Shown piece by piece: positions 26,577 to 38,601 of a stretch of DNA of 64,000 nucleotides. Origin of the DNA: Toxoplasma gondii ME49 (taxonomy: Eukaryota; Apicomplexa; Conoidasida; Eucoccidiorida; Sarcocystidae); contig NC_031477.1 in assembly GCF_000006565.2 (NCBI RefSeq), forward strand, positions 6,206,174-6,270,173, written 5' to 3'. The position numbers were made by a program, and so were the translations under genes. The notes under the pieces were generated by a model. That model had not been told where the DNA came from, searched no databases, and saw only the letters and a program-made list of their open reading frames with translations. The stretch's first letter is position 1, and each line of letters begins with the position of its first letter.

Positions 26577-28486
26577 GATGTTCGAACAATTCGTCTCCCG
26601 CAGCACAGAAAAACGGCGGAGAACGAAGAGTAGCTGATTGCCAAGAAGACGTCTGCTCGCGGGGGGGGATGTGATACGATCTGGACTACTGCCTTATACC
26701 CTGGAACGCTTTGTTTACGGATCCAATTTCGCATGTGTTGGCAAAGCCCTCGCCGAGCTTGAGTCAAGCGCGGGCCTGTTTCTCCTCGCTGTGAGTCCCT
26801 CGTATTTCCAGAGCCTTCTGGACACACCGGAGGATAATAAGGGGAGAGCAGTTAACTTTATTCCTCAGAGAAGCAAAAGAAAAGAGCAGAGCGTCTGAAC
26901 AGAGGATCGGGGCGAGAACATGCGGAGACTGAGGGAAGTTGAGGGCGTGCGTAAAACGGGGGCGCAGGCAGACACTCAGAAGGCAGGAAAGGAGACTGGT
27001 AAATGAAGAAAACGAAAAACACCATAAAGGGCCGGATTCGTGGCTTGTTCAGAGAATGCAACGTGAACGCCTTTGCACGCGAAAGACGTTCGCAGGAGAC
27101 TCGATACGGCCGCGCCCGTCGAGTTTTCCCGCATGCAGCGATGCATGCGCCGCGGCCGAGATCCAATGCAGGCCTTCAGTCTCGGTATAGACATCCCAGC
27201 GAAAAAAGCCACGATATTCACGCATGTGCACAGCGACGAGTTAATTCAGTGAGTTGTCCGGTGCAACTTTCGTTATCAGAAATATATACGGACGACTGGC
27301 AAGGAGCGAATACTTTGTGACGAAAAAGTAACTGCTGGGTAGTTCAGTCACACCCCCAGTGAATAGGGAGATACACGTGCATCATATGAATGTAAAAAGC
27401 AGATGTATAGGAAACATATTATGTACGATATATGCATCTACGTTCGACGTGCGTCTACAGAGATGACACAAATAGGGCTCACTGCTGGGCATAGTGACAT
27501 GACGATAGGTACACAATCCATAAACAAGCTAGAAAGCTAGAAAAAACTCGAGTGTTTTTTCCAGATATGTTTTCGGAGGCGTTCTCGCCCATATGGATGG
27601 AACGCAAGTGCAAAGAAGAGACATTCGCCTGATAAACACATCAGCCAGTGATGAAGCCGCCTTTTTGTTTGAGACTTCCCTGTGTGTACACCCGAATGGC
27701 AGCGGTCACTGGCATTGCTGCGACGGAGGCTGAAGAGCAAAGGATTTCCCTGGAAGAGTGAAATCAAAAACATTCAGTTCGCGCTTCTTTGCCGCTCTGA
27801 GCTTTCATCGGTGAAGTTACGCTTGCGGATAACTGGGTTCTTCAAAGTTCACCTATCAGACTCGTCCGCCTAGGCCTTTCGAAAGAACCCACCTCTCAAA
27901 AAAACGGTTATCGTATGTCGACCACATTTCTTGTCGGCACCAGAGAGCAACCACCCTTCTAGTCTGCAGCATTGTGCAGAACTGGTTCTCAAATCCTGTT
28001 TGTCTGCTACGCTGGGGGAGTACATCACGTGTGTGGGCATTCAGGTGTCTAGACAGGCCAACCCCTATGCCTGCGTGCGTAGACCTGCCCACACGTGCAT
28101 CATTACCTGTCAACTGTGGGTGCTCAGCACTCCACTGTGCAAAACTTCAGTTTCTGTGTCACCCTACCAGTTTTAGAAGCAGGGAATCTCGAGAAGTCTG
28201 CTACGCGATCCGTGTCCCCATTTCTAGCTAATGTGTGTCTGTGATGCCATAACGATTCGCGTCAGAAAAAGTTCCCTCGCAGAGAAGCGAGAATTTCTTC
28301 CGCCTAAGTCTGGAGCAACGCACATGCAAACAGGCAGGTGTCATTCCCAGTAAGACGTCTTCCCGCTGCACTGACAACGCAGAGAGCGAGTAGAGATGCA
28401 GTCTTTGGAAGTAGCTGTCCTTACAGAGTTCCCCAGTCACAGCCATGCAGTGCCCACCAGGGTACAGGGACCTGCCCTGCTGACTC
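26577..28486. other. Non-coding interval: TRM61 promoter side and SNARE 3' side
   Basis: No gene is supported in these 1.9 kb. The part next to 26577 should hold the TRM61 leader and promoter. The part next to 28486 should hold the SNARE 3' untranslated region. Confidence 0.5.
27131..27149. promoter_or_regulatory. Clustered GCATGC / TGCATGCG elements upstream of TRM61
   Basis: CGCATGCA around 27130-27137 and TGCATGCG at 27142-27149 lie about 560 bases upstream of the TRM61 start codon. YGCATGCR is an established Toxoplasma promoter element. The promoter role here is inferred from motif, spacing and position. Confidence 0.4.
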
Positions 28487-29880
28487 TCACCGTGGAACAC
28501 AAACGAGCACGATGGCGATGACAAGAAACAAAAAAATGAACAGACACAAACACTGAGAAAATCGATCGCCTGCCGCATTTTTCGCGAGAGTAATCGCTGT
28601 TTTCTTTGCGCGATCTACGTTGTAATGTGCGTCGTCTAAATCCTGGTTGGCCTTCCGAAGCTGTTCGGTCTGCTCGTCCATTTTTGTAAGAATTTGGGCG
28701 CCCATTTCCTCCATTTCGCCTACCATGTGCTTCGTCCGATTGATAGACGCCTGTAGGGGGGCGGAGGAACTAGAACGCAAGCCAGGGATTTCGACCTTCA
28801 CTGTTTTCACGTATGTACCTCTTGTTTAGAACGGCAGACATTGGAAATGACGGACCGTGTGAAGGCAGAAGAACCTAAAACCCCTTATCTGAAACGATTG
28901 GCAGACACTTCAGTTGCTGCGACAGTAGAACAGTCACTTGCAAAAAGTGAGGATTCGTTCTGTTTCGGCCCATGCCTGGCCTCTGTACGCTTAATACACT
29001 CCCTAGGCCTTTGTTGTACGAGCAGAAAAAACACACCATGCCTGAGTGGATATCGAGGCCCTGCATGAATCCGGTATGCCAAACGCAATCTCTGGGAATG
29101 GACACCGTTCTTGTCACCGATGACGAAACACTCCCTTTCGAACTATCACTGCGATGCGACGCGCGTTATGTATCTACATTTACGAATGGATGCAAATTTG
29201 CACATGCACTTACACGCATCATTACAGGCAGATACACCCATATTTATATAGGTAAAGATATAGATAGATAGATCCATCTTCTTAACTACAGACAGAAAGA
29301 TACGTAGATAGACAAACACTGTCGAGGTGTCTCATGTTTTACAATTCTGTCTCTCTCTATGCATAAGTATACGCATATATATAGAGAGAGAGAGTCGTGG
29401 ACCTGCGTAGAGCCGAACACAGGACAGAGACGCTCACCTCTGTTTTATCTTGAATTTCATCTCCGGCCTGAACAAGCGTCTGCCGCATGTGCTCTCCACC
29501 CAACGCCTCGTGGCCGCCGCCTTCATCGGCAGCCGCCCCGTAGGCGAGGAGTTCTTCAGTCGTGATGGAGAGAACGGCATCCTCGTACGCCCTTCCCAGA
29601 GCAGCTGCCTGTTGCTGCTTCTGTTGTCTTTGCGCGAGTAAAGAGGACCGATACGACGGCTTCAGAGACGACGCAATGCAGCGGAGTTCCAAATCGAGTG
29701 CCGAGATGTTTGTGTCGATCTAATCAAGAAACAGAGCAAATGTCCAGACACAGCAACTCTGAAATTGGAGAAACGTGTGGAACAAGTGTGCAGTAGAACT
29801 GAAATGCCCACTCGGATGCAGCCGAAATTCCACATGGTCATGCACCTGCACTTGTTGTCCTTCACATGTGCAGACATATA

Positions 29881-29924
<44 letters not shown>

Positions 29925-30640
29925 CGTAAGGTCACTGTAGCTAGATAGATAGACCGATGGATACAGATACACAGAAATCGCTATGCATCGATAGATATGC
30001 ATGTGTATGGTTCGATTCTGTCTTGTGCTCTTTGTTTTCCGTGGTTTGGTCTCACCTCCTGTTGAATTCGTTGGACTTTGACTTGGTGTTTTTTGAGTGC
30101 ATCTGCACCCTGTCTCTTGGATTCGGCGACTTCTTCGACAGCGCGAGAGAGGTTTCCGAGAAGCGCGTCGAGAGCCTGGAGTTGTTGCTCGGCCGCCTCA
30201 GCGCAAGTGTCGCCAGGTTCGTCTTCACTCGCGTGGAAGCACGCATTGCCTCGCTTGGTCGTCGGATGGAAAGAGATCTGCGCCTCTCGGTGGCCGTCGG
30301 CGTGGACCCGGCTTCGAACTGAGACTGAGCAGCCTTCGTCGTCGTCTTCGTCCTCTCTCGCCTCGGGCCTTAGGCCTCTGCCCGAGTTTTGCCGAGAATA
30401 ACGGGGTCCGAAATCTGCATCGAGCGGACGGGGTCTTGCGTCCAGAGAAGTCGAGCCTTGAGACCGAACGCGAGGCTGCGAGAGGAGAGAGGAACGTCGT
30501 TCGGGCTCCGATGGACGCGGTCGCGCGCAGTCTGAATTGTCTGACACGGCGTCGAGGGATACTTGTCGACCAGAGTGATGGAAGCCCACAAGAAGGCCTG
30601 TGTGGCGAGGCCCATCATCGCAGGTAAGCCCCCCACTCAT
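28487..30640 (-). CDS. Qb-SNARE, NPSN/Vti1-like (3 exons)
   Basis: Exons 30056-30640, 29438-29719 and 28487-28750, all in phase 0 with GT-AG introns, give 376 residues. Residues 1-120 are Arg/Ser/Asp-rich and probably disordered. About 130-260 are helical and Gln/Glu-rich (EAAEQQLQALDALLGNLSRA; LKKHQVKVQRIQQEIDTNIS), fitting an N-terminal three-helix regulatory domain. The SNARE motif occupies about 291-350, with the probable zero-layer Gln at 316 in KMDEQTEQLRKANQDLDD. A single C-terminal membrane anchor (CLCLFIFLFLVIAIVLVCV) ends three residues before the stop. This is a tail-anchored Qb-SNARE for membrane fusion in the endomembrane system. The TEQL--NQDLD pattern and anchor are closer to novel plant SNARE (NPSN) than to Vti1, but I cannot separate them securely. 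The ATG at 30640 has a good context (AAG before ATG). Confidence 0.85.
29884..29921. repeat. (AT)n microsatellite in SNARE intron 1
   Basis: About 19 uninterrupted AT units, the longest simple repeat in the window, inside intron 1 (29720-30055). It lies roughly 135-165 bases from the splice donor. Confidence 0.92.
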
Positions 30641-33382
30641 CTTGGACGTGACCGTATCTGACCGGCGTTGAAACCCAGAAATACTTGTAAATATGGAACT
30701 GTTCGGAGATATTTATGTAGTCCGGCATTTACTGTTGATTCTTACAGATCGGGGCAGAGGTGTAGAGGTGCGGACAGCCTGGACGATTCGACAAGCGTGT
30801 ACCGAGAGGAAGAACCACGGGGGCGGGGAGGAGGCAGGAACAGGCAGAAGCAGTAGGGAAGCAGAGAAGTCAAGACCGGTGGACCCGTCCAGTGATAGTG
30901 ACCTCGAAGAGCAGAAAAACGAACGGTTGAAAAAGGACGAATCGACAAAAGACAAGACGTTTCTGTGACAAATTTAGAGACAAGCATAAAAGGAAATTGG
31001 CAGTCCGCGGAGTCCCCGCTGAGAAAGGCAGACGATTCGCAAAAACTCCACACGATGTTTTCGCGGCTCGCAGAACTCCGGCACTTTCGAACAGTCACAC
31101 GAACACCCACGGCGCAGGCTGAACACCAGACACGGGGACTTTCCCTTCAGTAATTCGACGAAGAAAACATGGAGAAAGAAAAAGAAACCTGTGCGTAGCG
31201 CGGGTGATCACGAAAATACGAAACCTCGACAGAAAATAAAGGAAAGTACGCAGTGGGGAGAAAAGAGACAAAGGCATCCGGAGGAAGGCAAAAGAACCGA
31301 AGGGAGACTGGTGAAAAAACGAGGAGATTTTGTTTCACCTGCGCCTCAGGAAACAAGTGCAGTCACAGGTGTCTCTGGGCCGAGCTGAAAAGAATGAAAG
31401 ACGACATTTTGTGACTGTGCAGACCCTTGTTTCGTTTTCTGCCAATGATCTCTCAAGGACGAAAAAAGATCCCTTTGGGATAAAAATATTCAAAAGCAAG
31501 AGAAGGCGGTGGCAGTGTCGTCAGCGGCAGTAACGATTCTTGAAAAGACTGGGATAAGAGACCCTGAAAGACCTCAGACTCAGTTAAGCGGTATCCCGCT
31601 TGTCTTCTGTACTGATTCGACACGCAGTAGTTTGTAGGCGACGGTTCTTCAAAAGAGGATCGACAGGAAAAAAGTCGAATCTGGGGCAGCAGAGTCGAAT
31701 CTTTTCACAGAAACTTCACAAAACTGGCCGAACCGACGAAGTAGAGCACCTTCACTTCACTTCCTTCAGAGGAAGTGTGCACGAAGCACACTCAGAAGAC
31801 ATCTTCTAGACGCTTCGCGAGAAAAACCGAAGAACCAAGCCGAAGAAGAAACAAAGAGAAAGTGGAGAAGAATGGTAGCCTCGGTTATGGAGGTCAGGCA
31901 ACAGCCCCGCAGAATAAAAGACCCTGGCAATCGACAAAAGTGATTTGTCGCCCACGGTTCGCAAGTTTCTGCCGCGCAGAACTGACAAAGTGTTTGATTT
32001 TGACTGAAGCCTGTCTTTCTACGAAGCAGACGCAGTCGACACAGAAGATTTGTCGAGCTTCGGCGCGAATGCATGCGACAAACGAGACACGAGGAGAGAC
32101 GGAAGAAGGCGAGGACAACAGAAGACACATAGGCAGCATGTCCGCCTCTCTGGTGAAGTTTGGAACGGAAGAAAGAATCCATGCCCCATTTGTCTTCAGA
32201 GTGAACCGTTCACAGTTTTTGTTAGAACGAAAGGTGACTTTTTGTATTTGTGTATGCACGCCACAGTTCTGCCTATTCCCGCCACGCGCAGGTGCTGGAC
32301 GTTTCTACGGCAGAGGTACAGCGACGGAACCTTCGTAGAAAATGATGAGGCCACTACGTCTTCCCCGACTGTTATAATCGCTGCAAGAACTTGAGGAGCA
32401 GCATTTGAGAATTTACGCTGTGAATATTGGTTTCCATCCTCGACGATCTTCGCCTACAGGCACTCTAGGACCTCAACGGCTTTACAAAAGGAACAGGGGT
32501 GAAGCGGCAGCGAGACACGCCCGTTGCGTCGAAAGTCAAGAAGAGGGAACACTGGCAACAGGTAGACCAGGGCAGCTAAATCGCACTCAAATTCATCCTT
32601 GTGTCGGTGCAGAAGCGCATGAGACTCTTGTCACGCACAAAGTAGCTCCCTTCAGGAGCACGTGAAAAGCGAAAATGACAGAAGGAAAACATGAAACAGC
32701 ACAATGTTCTGTTTTCCCAGTTGAAGTCTGAAATGATTACATACATATATGTATAGAAGCGATGCAAAACCTGTGCACATCTGCATGACTCTGACTACGC
32801 ATAAGCATATATATATATATATATATATATCAATAGACGTGGTTCTTCGAGAAATGTGCCTATAGGATACAGGCTTTTTGGTCAGCGGCCGAGTTTCTTT
32901 GAGGCCGTCTCCTGTTGATTGTGCAAATTCAGTGAAGCTGATCCCGAGGTACTCTAGCGGGGGCCCTAACAACGATTCTCGATTTCTGTGAACAGTAACT
33001 GGTGCCGGTCCCCCTATTCATACGAATTTTGGTCTCGTCTTAACGCGTTAAGGTCCTCTGAATACACACGGTAGGACAGCACGAGTGCGTGATTGGTGGC
33101 GTCAAAGTCCTTTACTCAAAAACCAAGACTCTAGGGACAAAGTAGCGAGAAAGTGCCTACGGTGAGCTCGTTTGCTCCTGGCGTTTTTTCCCATCGATAC
33201 CAACCACCTAAATCCTTTATCCTTCTCGTTTTTGCTATTTTTCTCGCTGCAAGCAAGGTGCCGCTGTGTGCACGCGAGGTCGACCACGACGGAGTTTCTA
33301 GTTTTTCGGGAGAAAGTGCAAGTCGAAATCACGTTTTTCTTGGATTTCTCATGTTTTGACGAGTGAACCGAGCTGTGTCCGG
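30641..33382. other. 2.7-kb non-coding interval upstream of the SNARE gene
   Basis: No gene is supported. It should hold the SNARE promoter and leader and the 3' untranslated region of the mitochondrial-protein gene. A TGCATGCG element lies at 32070-32077. The plus-strand open frame 31775-32338 (187 codons) has no recognisable motif and is mirrored by equally long frames on the other strand. Confidence 0.45.
32807..32830. repeat. (AT)n microsatellite
   Basis: Twelve AT units in the interval between the SNARE gene and the mitochondrial-protein gene. Confidence 0.9.
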
Positions 33383-35589
33383 CTAACTAGGACGGGGAAA
33401 AGGAAATCACGGACTTCGCATCCCTCAGTTTCCTCACATCGTCAACAGTGCGGCGCTATATGGGAAATTCCCCAGACCAGCGTCCTTGAGTCTTTCAATT
33501 CAGTAGAAAAACCGATGCAGACCCGAAAAGGTGAACCTATGTTTCTGTCGGAGCAGGGCCAAACCGGAGCCGAGAACGTCATCAACTTTCGCGCAATATT
33601 CTGGGTATTCCTTCATGAGGCGGTCGTACTCGGCTGAGGCTGCTTTTGCATGCTCGTCGATATTCGAAACCTTCTCCGACGCATTCAGACCGGTGCCCGC
33701 GATACCTGCCGACAAAGCACACCGAGAAAACTGGTGGTTGTCTCAAAATTACATTTGCGCATCGAAAAGTGACTGTGTTCAAGGCAAAATCGATACAGAC
33801 ACGTATTAGCCTACGCGGCATACTAATCGAAATACACATAAATCGATATTGTGAGTGGTATGTGCCATTTCGAAGTATGAATCGATACGCATAATGATTT
33901 ACCTACGCCACATTCCCTTTTAGATACCAATATATGTACATGTACAATGAATCCTATCCACAGATATATATATATATATATCGCTTTACGTATTCAGGAC
34001 GACTCCCGCCTTACCAGCTGCTCGGCTGCCGAGTTCCATCAATTGATTGAGATGGTCTCGGATGTCGGAGAGCTGGTAGAAGAGATCGAATAGGCGGCGT
34101 AGACTTTTCAGCGATGCTTGGACCTGAGACAAAGCGAGAGAAAACAACTAGTCTGATGGGCGATCATGACCATCGTCCTGGAACCAGTCACCTCTCAGAA
34201 GACGCATGTGGCGCATACACATCACATGCGTTCACTCGGCAAAGGCACAGCGAACTGGATAGAAGCGTCCTTTTGCCAAATCACCCGTTTCTCAGCCTCC
34301 GGGATAGTGCTCCATATCAAAGCATCGACCGTATCACACCCAGAAAGAAGAGTCGTTCTTTCCGAGTATACGATGAATATGACTTTAGTTCATGAACCTA
34401 ACATCGTGGTCATGAAACGCACAACAGCACATGGATCCGGCTGGCCCAGGCCTTCGAGATCTAAACCCCGAGTCTAAGCATCGCACGCAGGAGAACGTCT
34501 GCTTGGTCGCGTCTTTGAAAACGCCGTGGACCCAGGTTCGAGTCACTTGAAGACAACTGGAGAACCTTCCAGGCCTCTCGGTCGCCGAACTCTGTAAAGG
34601 AATAAAAACCTAGTCGTGTCTAAGACTTCCACGCTCGATCTGGTTGCTGGACAAACAGCTCGGTTAAGTCAAGCAGAGAATGCGTCTTCTGGACGACTTG
34701 CCTCTCCACAGTTCCCCCGTGAGTGCGAAATCCCGTCTGCGAGAACTCGTTTATGTCCTTTCCACGGAGAGTTCATTAAAAGTGCACAACACGGAAAAGT
34801 GTAAGATCTTCTAACTGAGAAAGAGCTGCAGCAGAGGACATCATAGTCATACCCACATCTGAATCGAATTCAGCACAGATCCGGTGAGTGTTTAACACAG
34901 GCAGTATAATGGTTATAGAAAATAGGTCGCGCTCGTGTTTGGAAAACAGGCTCCGAGTCCTCGATAAAGATTGGTTCAAAGTAGTTGACATAGCCGCGTG
35001 CAAAGCCAGTGTCAAAAAATCTGCTTTTGCCACCGAAACTGACATTTTGATTGTGTGCAAAAGGCTGTGCCTCTTCTTCGATCACTCTCAGTTCCTCCTC
35101 CCAGAACGGCGTGTCCAGCACCCCGGTCAAGTAGTCAACCCAGTTCGCTCCCAAGAGTTCCATCTGGAGACCGGAGATGCGTTTCTGCAGAGCCGCCTCG
35201 CTCTGAATTTCGCGGTGGAGAAGCTGAGGAAAGTCGTGTGCAGCCACGTCTTCCGCGCGTGCAACCCCGTTTGTCTTCGTTTCGCTGTGTGCCGTACATC
35301 CTGTTTCTCTGCTCTTCGGTGCGGCGGCCGGCGCAGCAGACGAAAACGACTGAGAAGCGGAAACCTGCGGCCTACACACGGTCTCGGGAGTTGCAAGAGC
35401 GCTGGCTGTCGAAAAATGGGAGGCGCGAGAACTCGGAAAGAAACCCACAGTGTTCTTCACGGAGCAAGACGGCACAGAAAGGGTAGATAGGAGGTGGGAG
35501 TAGCGGGTCCACGAAATGCTGCAGCAGGAGCCCCGCAAAGTTAGAGCCACGCGGGCGAAGAGCCGGGCAGTCGGCAAGGAAAGCGGCAT
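33383..35589 (-). CDS. Unrecognised protein with mitochondrial presequence (5 exons)
   Basis: Exons 35034-35589, 34467-34591, 34015-34123, 33537-33705 and a four-base terminal exon 33383-33386 (T plus TAG) give 963 bases, 320 residues, with phases that agree. The first ~68 residues (MPLSLPTARLFARVALTLRG onward) contain Arg and Ser but no Asp or Glu, a strong mitochondrial targeting signal. The mature part is helical: ISGLQMELLGANWVDYLTGV, WEEELRVIEEEAQ, FGDREAWKVLQL, LLRAMLRLGVQASLKSLRRL, LFYQLSDIRDHLNQLMELG and EYDRLMKEYPEYCAKVDDVL. No membrane span, no metal-binding motif and no family that I recognise. It could be a lineage-specific subunit of a respiratory complex, ATP synthase or mitoribosome, but that is a guess. 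Exons 1 and 3-4 look solid. The donors of exon 1 (GTGGCA) and exon 2 (GTTTAG) and the tiny last exon are less certain. Confidence 0.65.
33964..33981. repeat. (AT)n microsatellite in intron 3
   Basis: Short AT tract inside intron 3 (33706-34014) of the mitochondrial-protein gene, about 35 bases from the splice donor. Confidence 0.85.
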
Positions 35590-38500
35590 GGTGTGGTGCG
35601 GAGGAAGCGAAAGGCCGGAAACGCGAAGAAAAGAAGGAAAGACCCTATACAGAAGACGAAGAAAGCACGAAAAACGAAAGGCAAGAGACGAAACGCCGCA
35701 ACTTGCGCCTGAATAGAGCGACGGGTCCGGTCAACTCGCAGGTTTCCAGTCAAAAAGGTGGACAGACCACCAACAAGGGAAGGCGACGGACGCGTGCAAA
35801 GAGTTGTGAGGTGGACACAAGCGAAATTGCCCTTATGGAGGAATTATGGGGGCAGTTTTCTTCTCTCAGGAGCGAACAAAAGACAGGTGAAAACACAAGC
35901 GAAGCTGGAAAAGAGTTTGTGCGGGAACGCATGCAACGGCTGCACATGGTCCGAAAGAGAAGCCCGGTTTGTGTAACGGCTAACGCTCTCGCTGTGATCA
36001 TTCGAAACAGAGACAATGTAGGCCCGCAGGACATAGGTCATGAACTGAGGAATAAGACATTTAAAACAGAAACGCCCCTTTCGAAGAGTTTGCATGGTGG
36101 GAGCTTCCGTATGCAATATAGATTGGGAGGCCACAAACTTTTGCCCGAGGATTCCCTACGGGTTGAGGGGGTCAGCCAAGAAGATCACGCTGAACACCCA
36201 ACTAACAACTCATCCAGTGAATACAACGCCAGTCATGAAATGATGGGGAATTAACATTTGGGTATTTAAAGGTCGAGTCTCCGATGGCATTCCTAGATTA
36301 ATAAGGGATGGCATAGATGCTGACATCCACCAGTTTTGGATGCAGTTGCTTTCAATCCCGCCTAATATGCTAGAAGATACCTGTTCTTGCCACTAAGAAG
36401 AGAGCTGAAGTAGCTTGTCGCGCTCGGTCCATGTGAGTGGCAGGACTCTTTGTCAACGGAAGGCTTATAAACGCAGGCTTTGGAATGTCGCAGAACGCAA
36501 GCCCCTCAAAGGAACAGCGGTTCTAAACTTTACCAGTGATCTGGTTCACACTGCATCGTCACGCGCGACCTACGGTTTGCTTACGAAAACAACTCTCTGT
36601 GTGTTCATTGTACGCTCGCGTGTGTCGTCGGAGCGTACCAGTGTTTAGCAATACTGTAATCTAAAGGGTACTCCATCCTGACTGATGTCGGTGACAACTC
36701 TAATGCTTTCTTCACGAGGCTGGAAAACCAGTATACTCCTTTGGGACGGCAGACTATGCAAAATTTTGAAGGGGAGCCAGAAGTGCAGACTCCGCGTGTC
36801 CGCAAGGACCGTGATACGCGAATACACAACTTCTTGAAGAGGTAGGCTACGAGAAAAGGACGTGGCTGTGCTCCCCGTATTGAAACAGACTAAACTCAAG
36901 ACACGGTCTCTTCGCTCTCGCAGCAAGCGTTTGCATACCCCTGTGTTCCTCCCTGCAGGAAAAAAGCTGACTTCCCAGCGAATGCAAAAGCTCTATCCGG
37001 ACACCTACAGCGCAACTTCAAAGGTGTCACGATGCAACATAGAGTTTTCCTGCGAGTCTTAAGTCGTATCTTCGCATCACTTTTCAAGTGAAGTTTCTGA
37101 GTTTGGTCGCTGCGGTGGAGGTTGTCTTCGAAGCAATCATGAAATGGTGACGAGAAGTGGAATGTGTTATTACCGGATGTGCTTGTGGAAGATAGCGGCT
37201 GCCTCTTCGCGTTCCCAATTCGGAACTGTTTGTTTCTCAATTAGCTCTGCTGCCAATAAATTTCATGGTAAACTTGAAACTTGCACGGTCGACAATTACT
37301 TACCGGCTGACATACAATCATCTAAGGACTATTTATACATCGCAGGGTGGTGATCGAAGACCGGTTTGCATGCGCTCACTGTAGTATGCAATTTCTTTGC
37401 ATGCTGAACGACTTGCCTTCGCGATTCCGGTCTGCAAATGCATCTGAATGTCCGGCCAGAATAAGCGGCTACACTTGTGGCGGCGAAGTCGCTTCACAAC
37501 TCTTCCATTCGCTGTACTTTAGAAAGCTGGCGTGGCATATCCGTGTGGAGAGACTCCTCCGAACACCGTAATTGGAGAAACGGACGTATCCAGTTGATGG
37601 GCGTGTATGTCGGAAGTGATTCAGATTCCTAGAGGTTTGCGTTACTCACGTTTGCAAGGACGTTTTGTCACGGCTTTTCTCAGATACCAGTCAGGAGTGG
37701 AGACAGAGAAAGATCGAGAGCGTTATCCACAAGGAATAAAACTGGTTCCTTTTCCGTGGAGAAACCGCGGTTCTCTTGATACGGCTTCACGTCTTATCAT
37801 CCTCTCATCGAGAGGTATTAAACAGGCAAACAAGTTCGAAACCTTTTTGACACACATACACACAACGAGTTCCTGTCGGTTTGCGATTCTACGGACAAGA
37901 GACGTTTTCCAAGCGTCTTCGCGCGCGCTGTCCACCTCGAAAAAAACAAAAACACATTCCACTTTTCGCCCCACACGACCAGCTCTCCCCCGTTTACAGC
38001 ACCGTCCACACTCGTCTGCGCGAACACAAAAACTCGCCGCTCTCGTGAGTTCCGCCTCCAAAGTAACAAAGTGTTTATGAGAAAGAGACAAAACGCCTGA
38101 CCGGAAAGAGCAAAACGTCCGGAGCAACGAACCAACACGGTTCGGCGCGGGTCTGAACACATGATTTGTGTTACGATAAAGAAATACGAAAGAGATGAAC
38201 AACCTACTACAACTAATACAAGGTTCTCTCTGTTAGCCGTCCACGCTGCCCCATGTCCATCACACATAAATTATCCGTCGGGTCTGCAAAGCATTCATTA
38301 CTCTCCCCCTCAAACCATCCTACGAGTGTAGCTCCTCTCAAGCTGAGACAAGATGTCTCTGTCCTTTTGTCACCTTAGCCCCGCGTTTCCCCACTTCCCT
38401 TCCTGATTTTCCTTTCTTCTTCTTTCCACTCCTGAGAGTCTCTTGACACCCCGCGCGCGCACCCAGCGCCCGCACTACTCACTTTAAAATCGGCGCGACT

Positions 38501-38601
38501 ACACAAAAGCATTCAACATCCTTCAGTGGGGCGGTCCACCCGCGTTCGCTCTTGACTCTGTAAAAGGTTCCACATCAACAATTACAACCCCAATGCTTTG
38601 A
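35590..38601. other. 3.0-kb non-coding interval between the mitochondrial-protein gene and the giant gene
   Basis: It should contain the promoter and leader of the mitochondrial-protein gene and the 3' untranslated region of the giant gene. No gene is supported. The plus-strand frame 35703-36254 (183 codons) has no recognisable feature. Confidence 0.45.
35928..35935. promoter_or_regulatory. YGCATGCR element upstream of the mitochondrial-protein gene
   Basis: CGCATGCA lies about 340 bases upstream of the start codon at 35589, a distance similar to the elements before the RNPS1-like gene. A promoter role is inferred from the motif alone. Confidence 0.35.

Noticed and set aside
31775..32338. 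A 187-codon plus-strand frame upstream of the SNARE gene.
   Set aside because: No recognisable motif, and equally long frames lie on the opposite strand; no evidence separates it from chance.
34500..34600. A GGTTCGAGTC string resembling a tRNA T-arm near 34530.
   Set aside because: No acceptor stem, D-arm or anticodon arm can be formed around it, and it overlaps exon 2 of the mitochondrial-protein gene. No other convincing tRNA was seen by eye.
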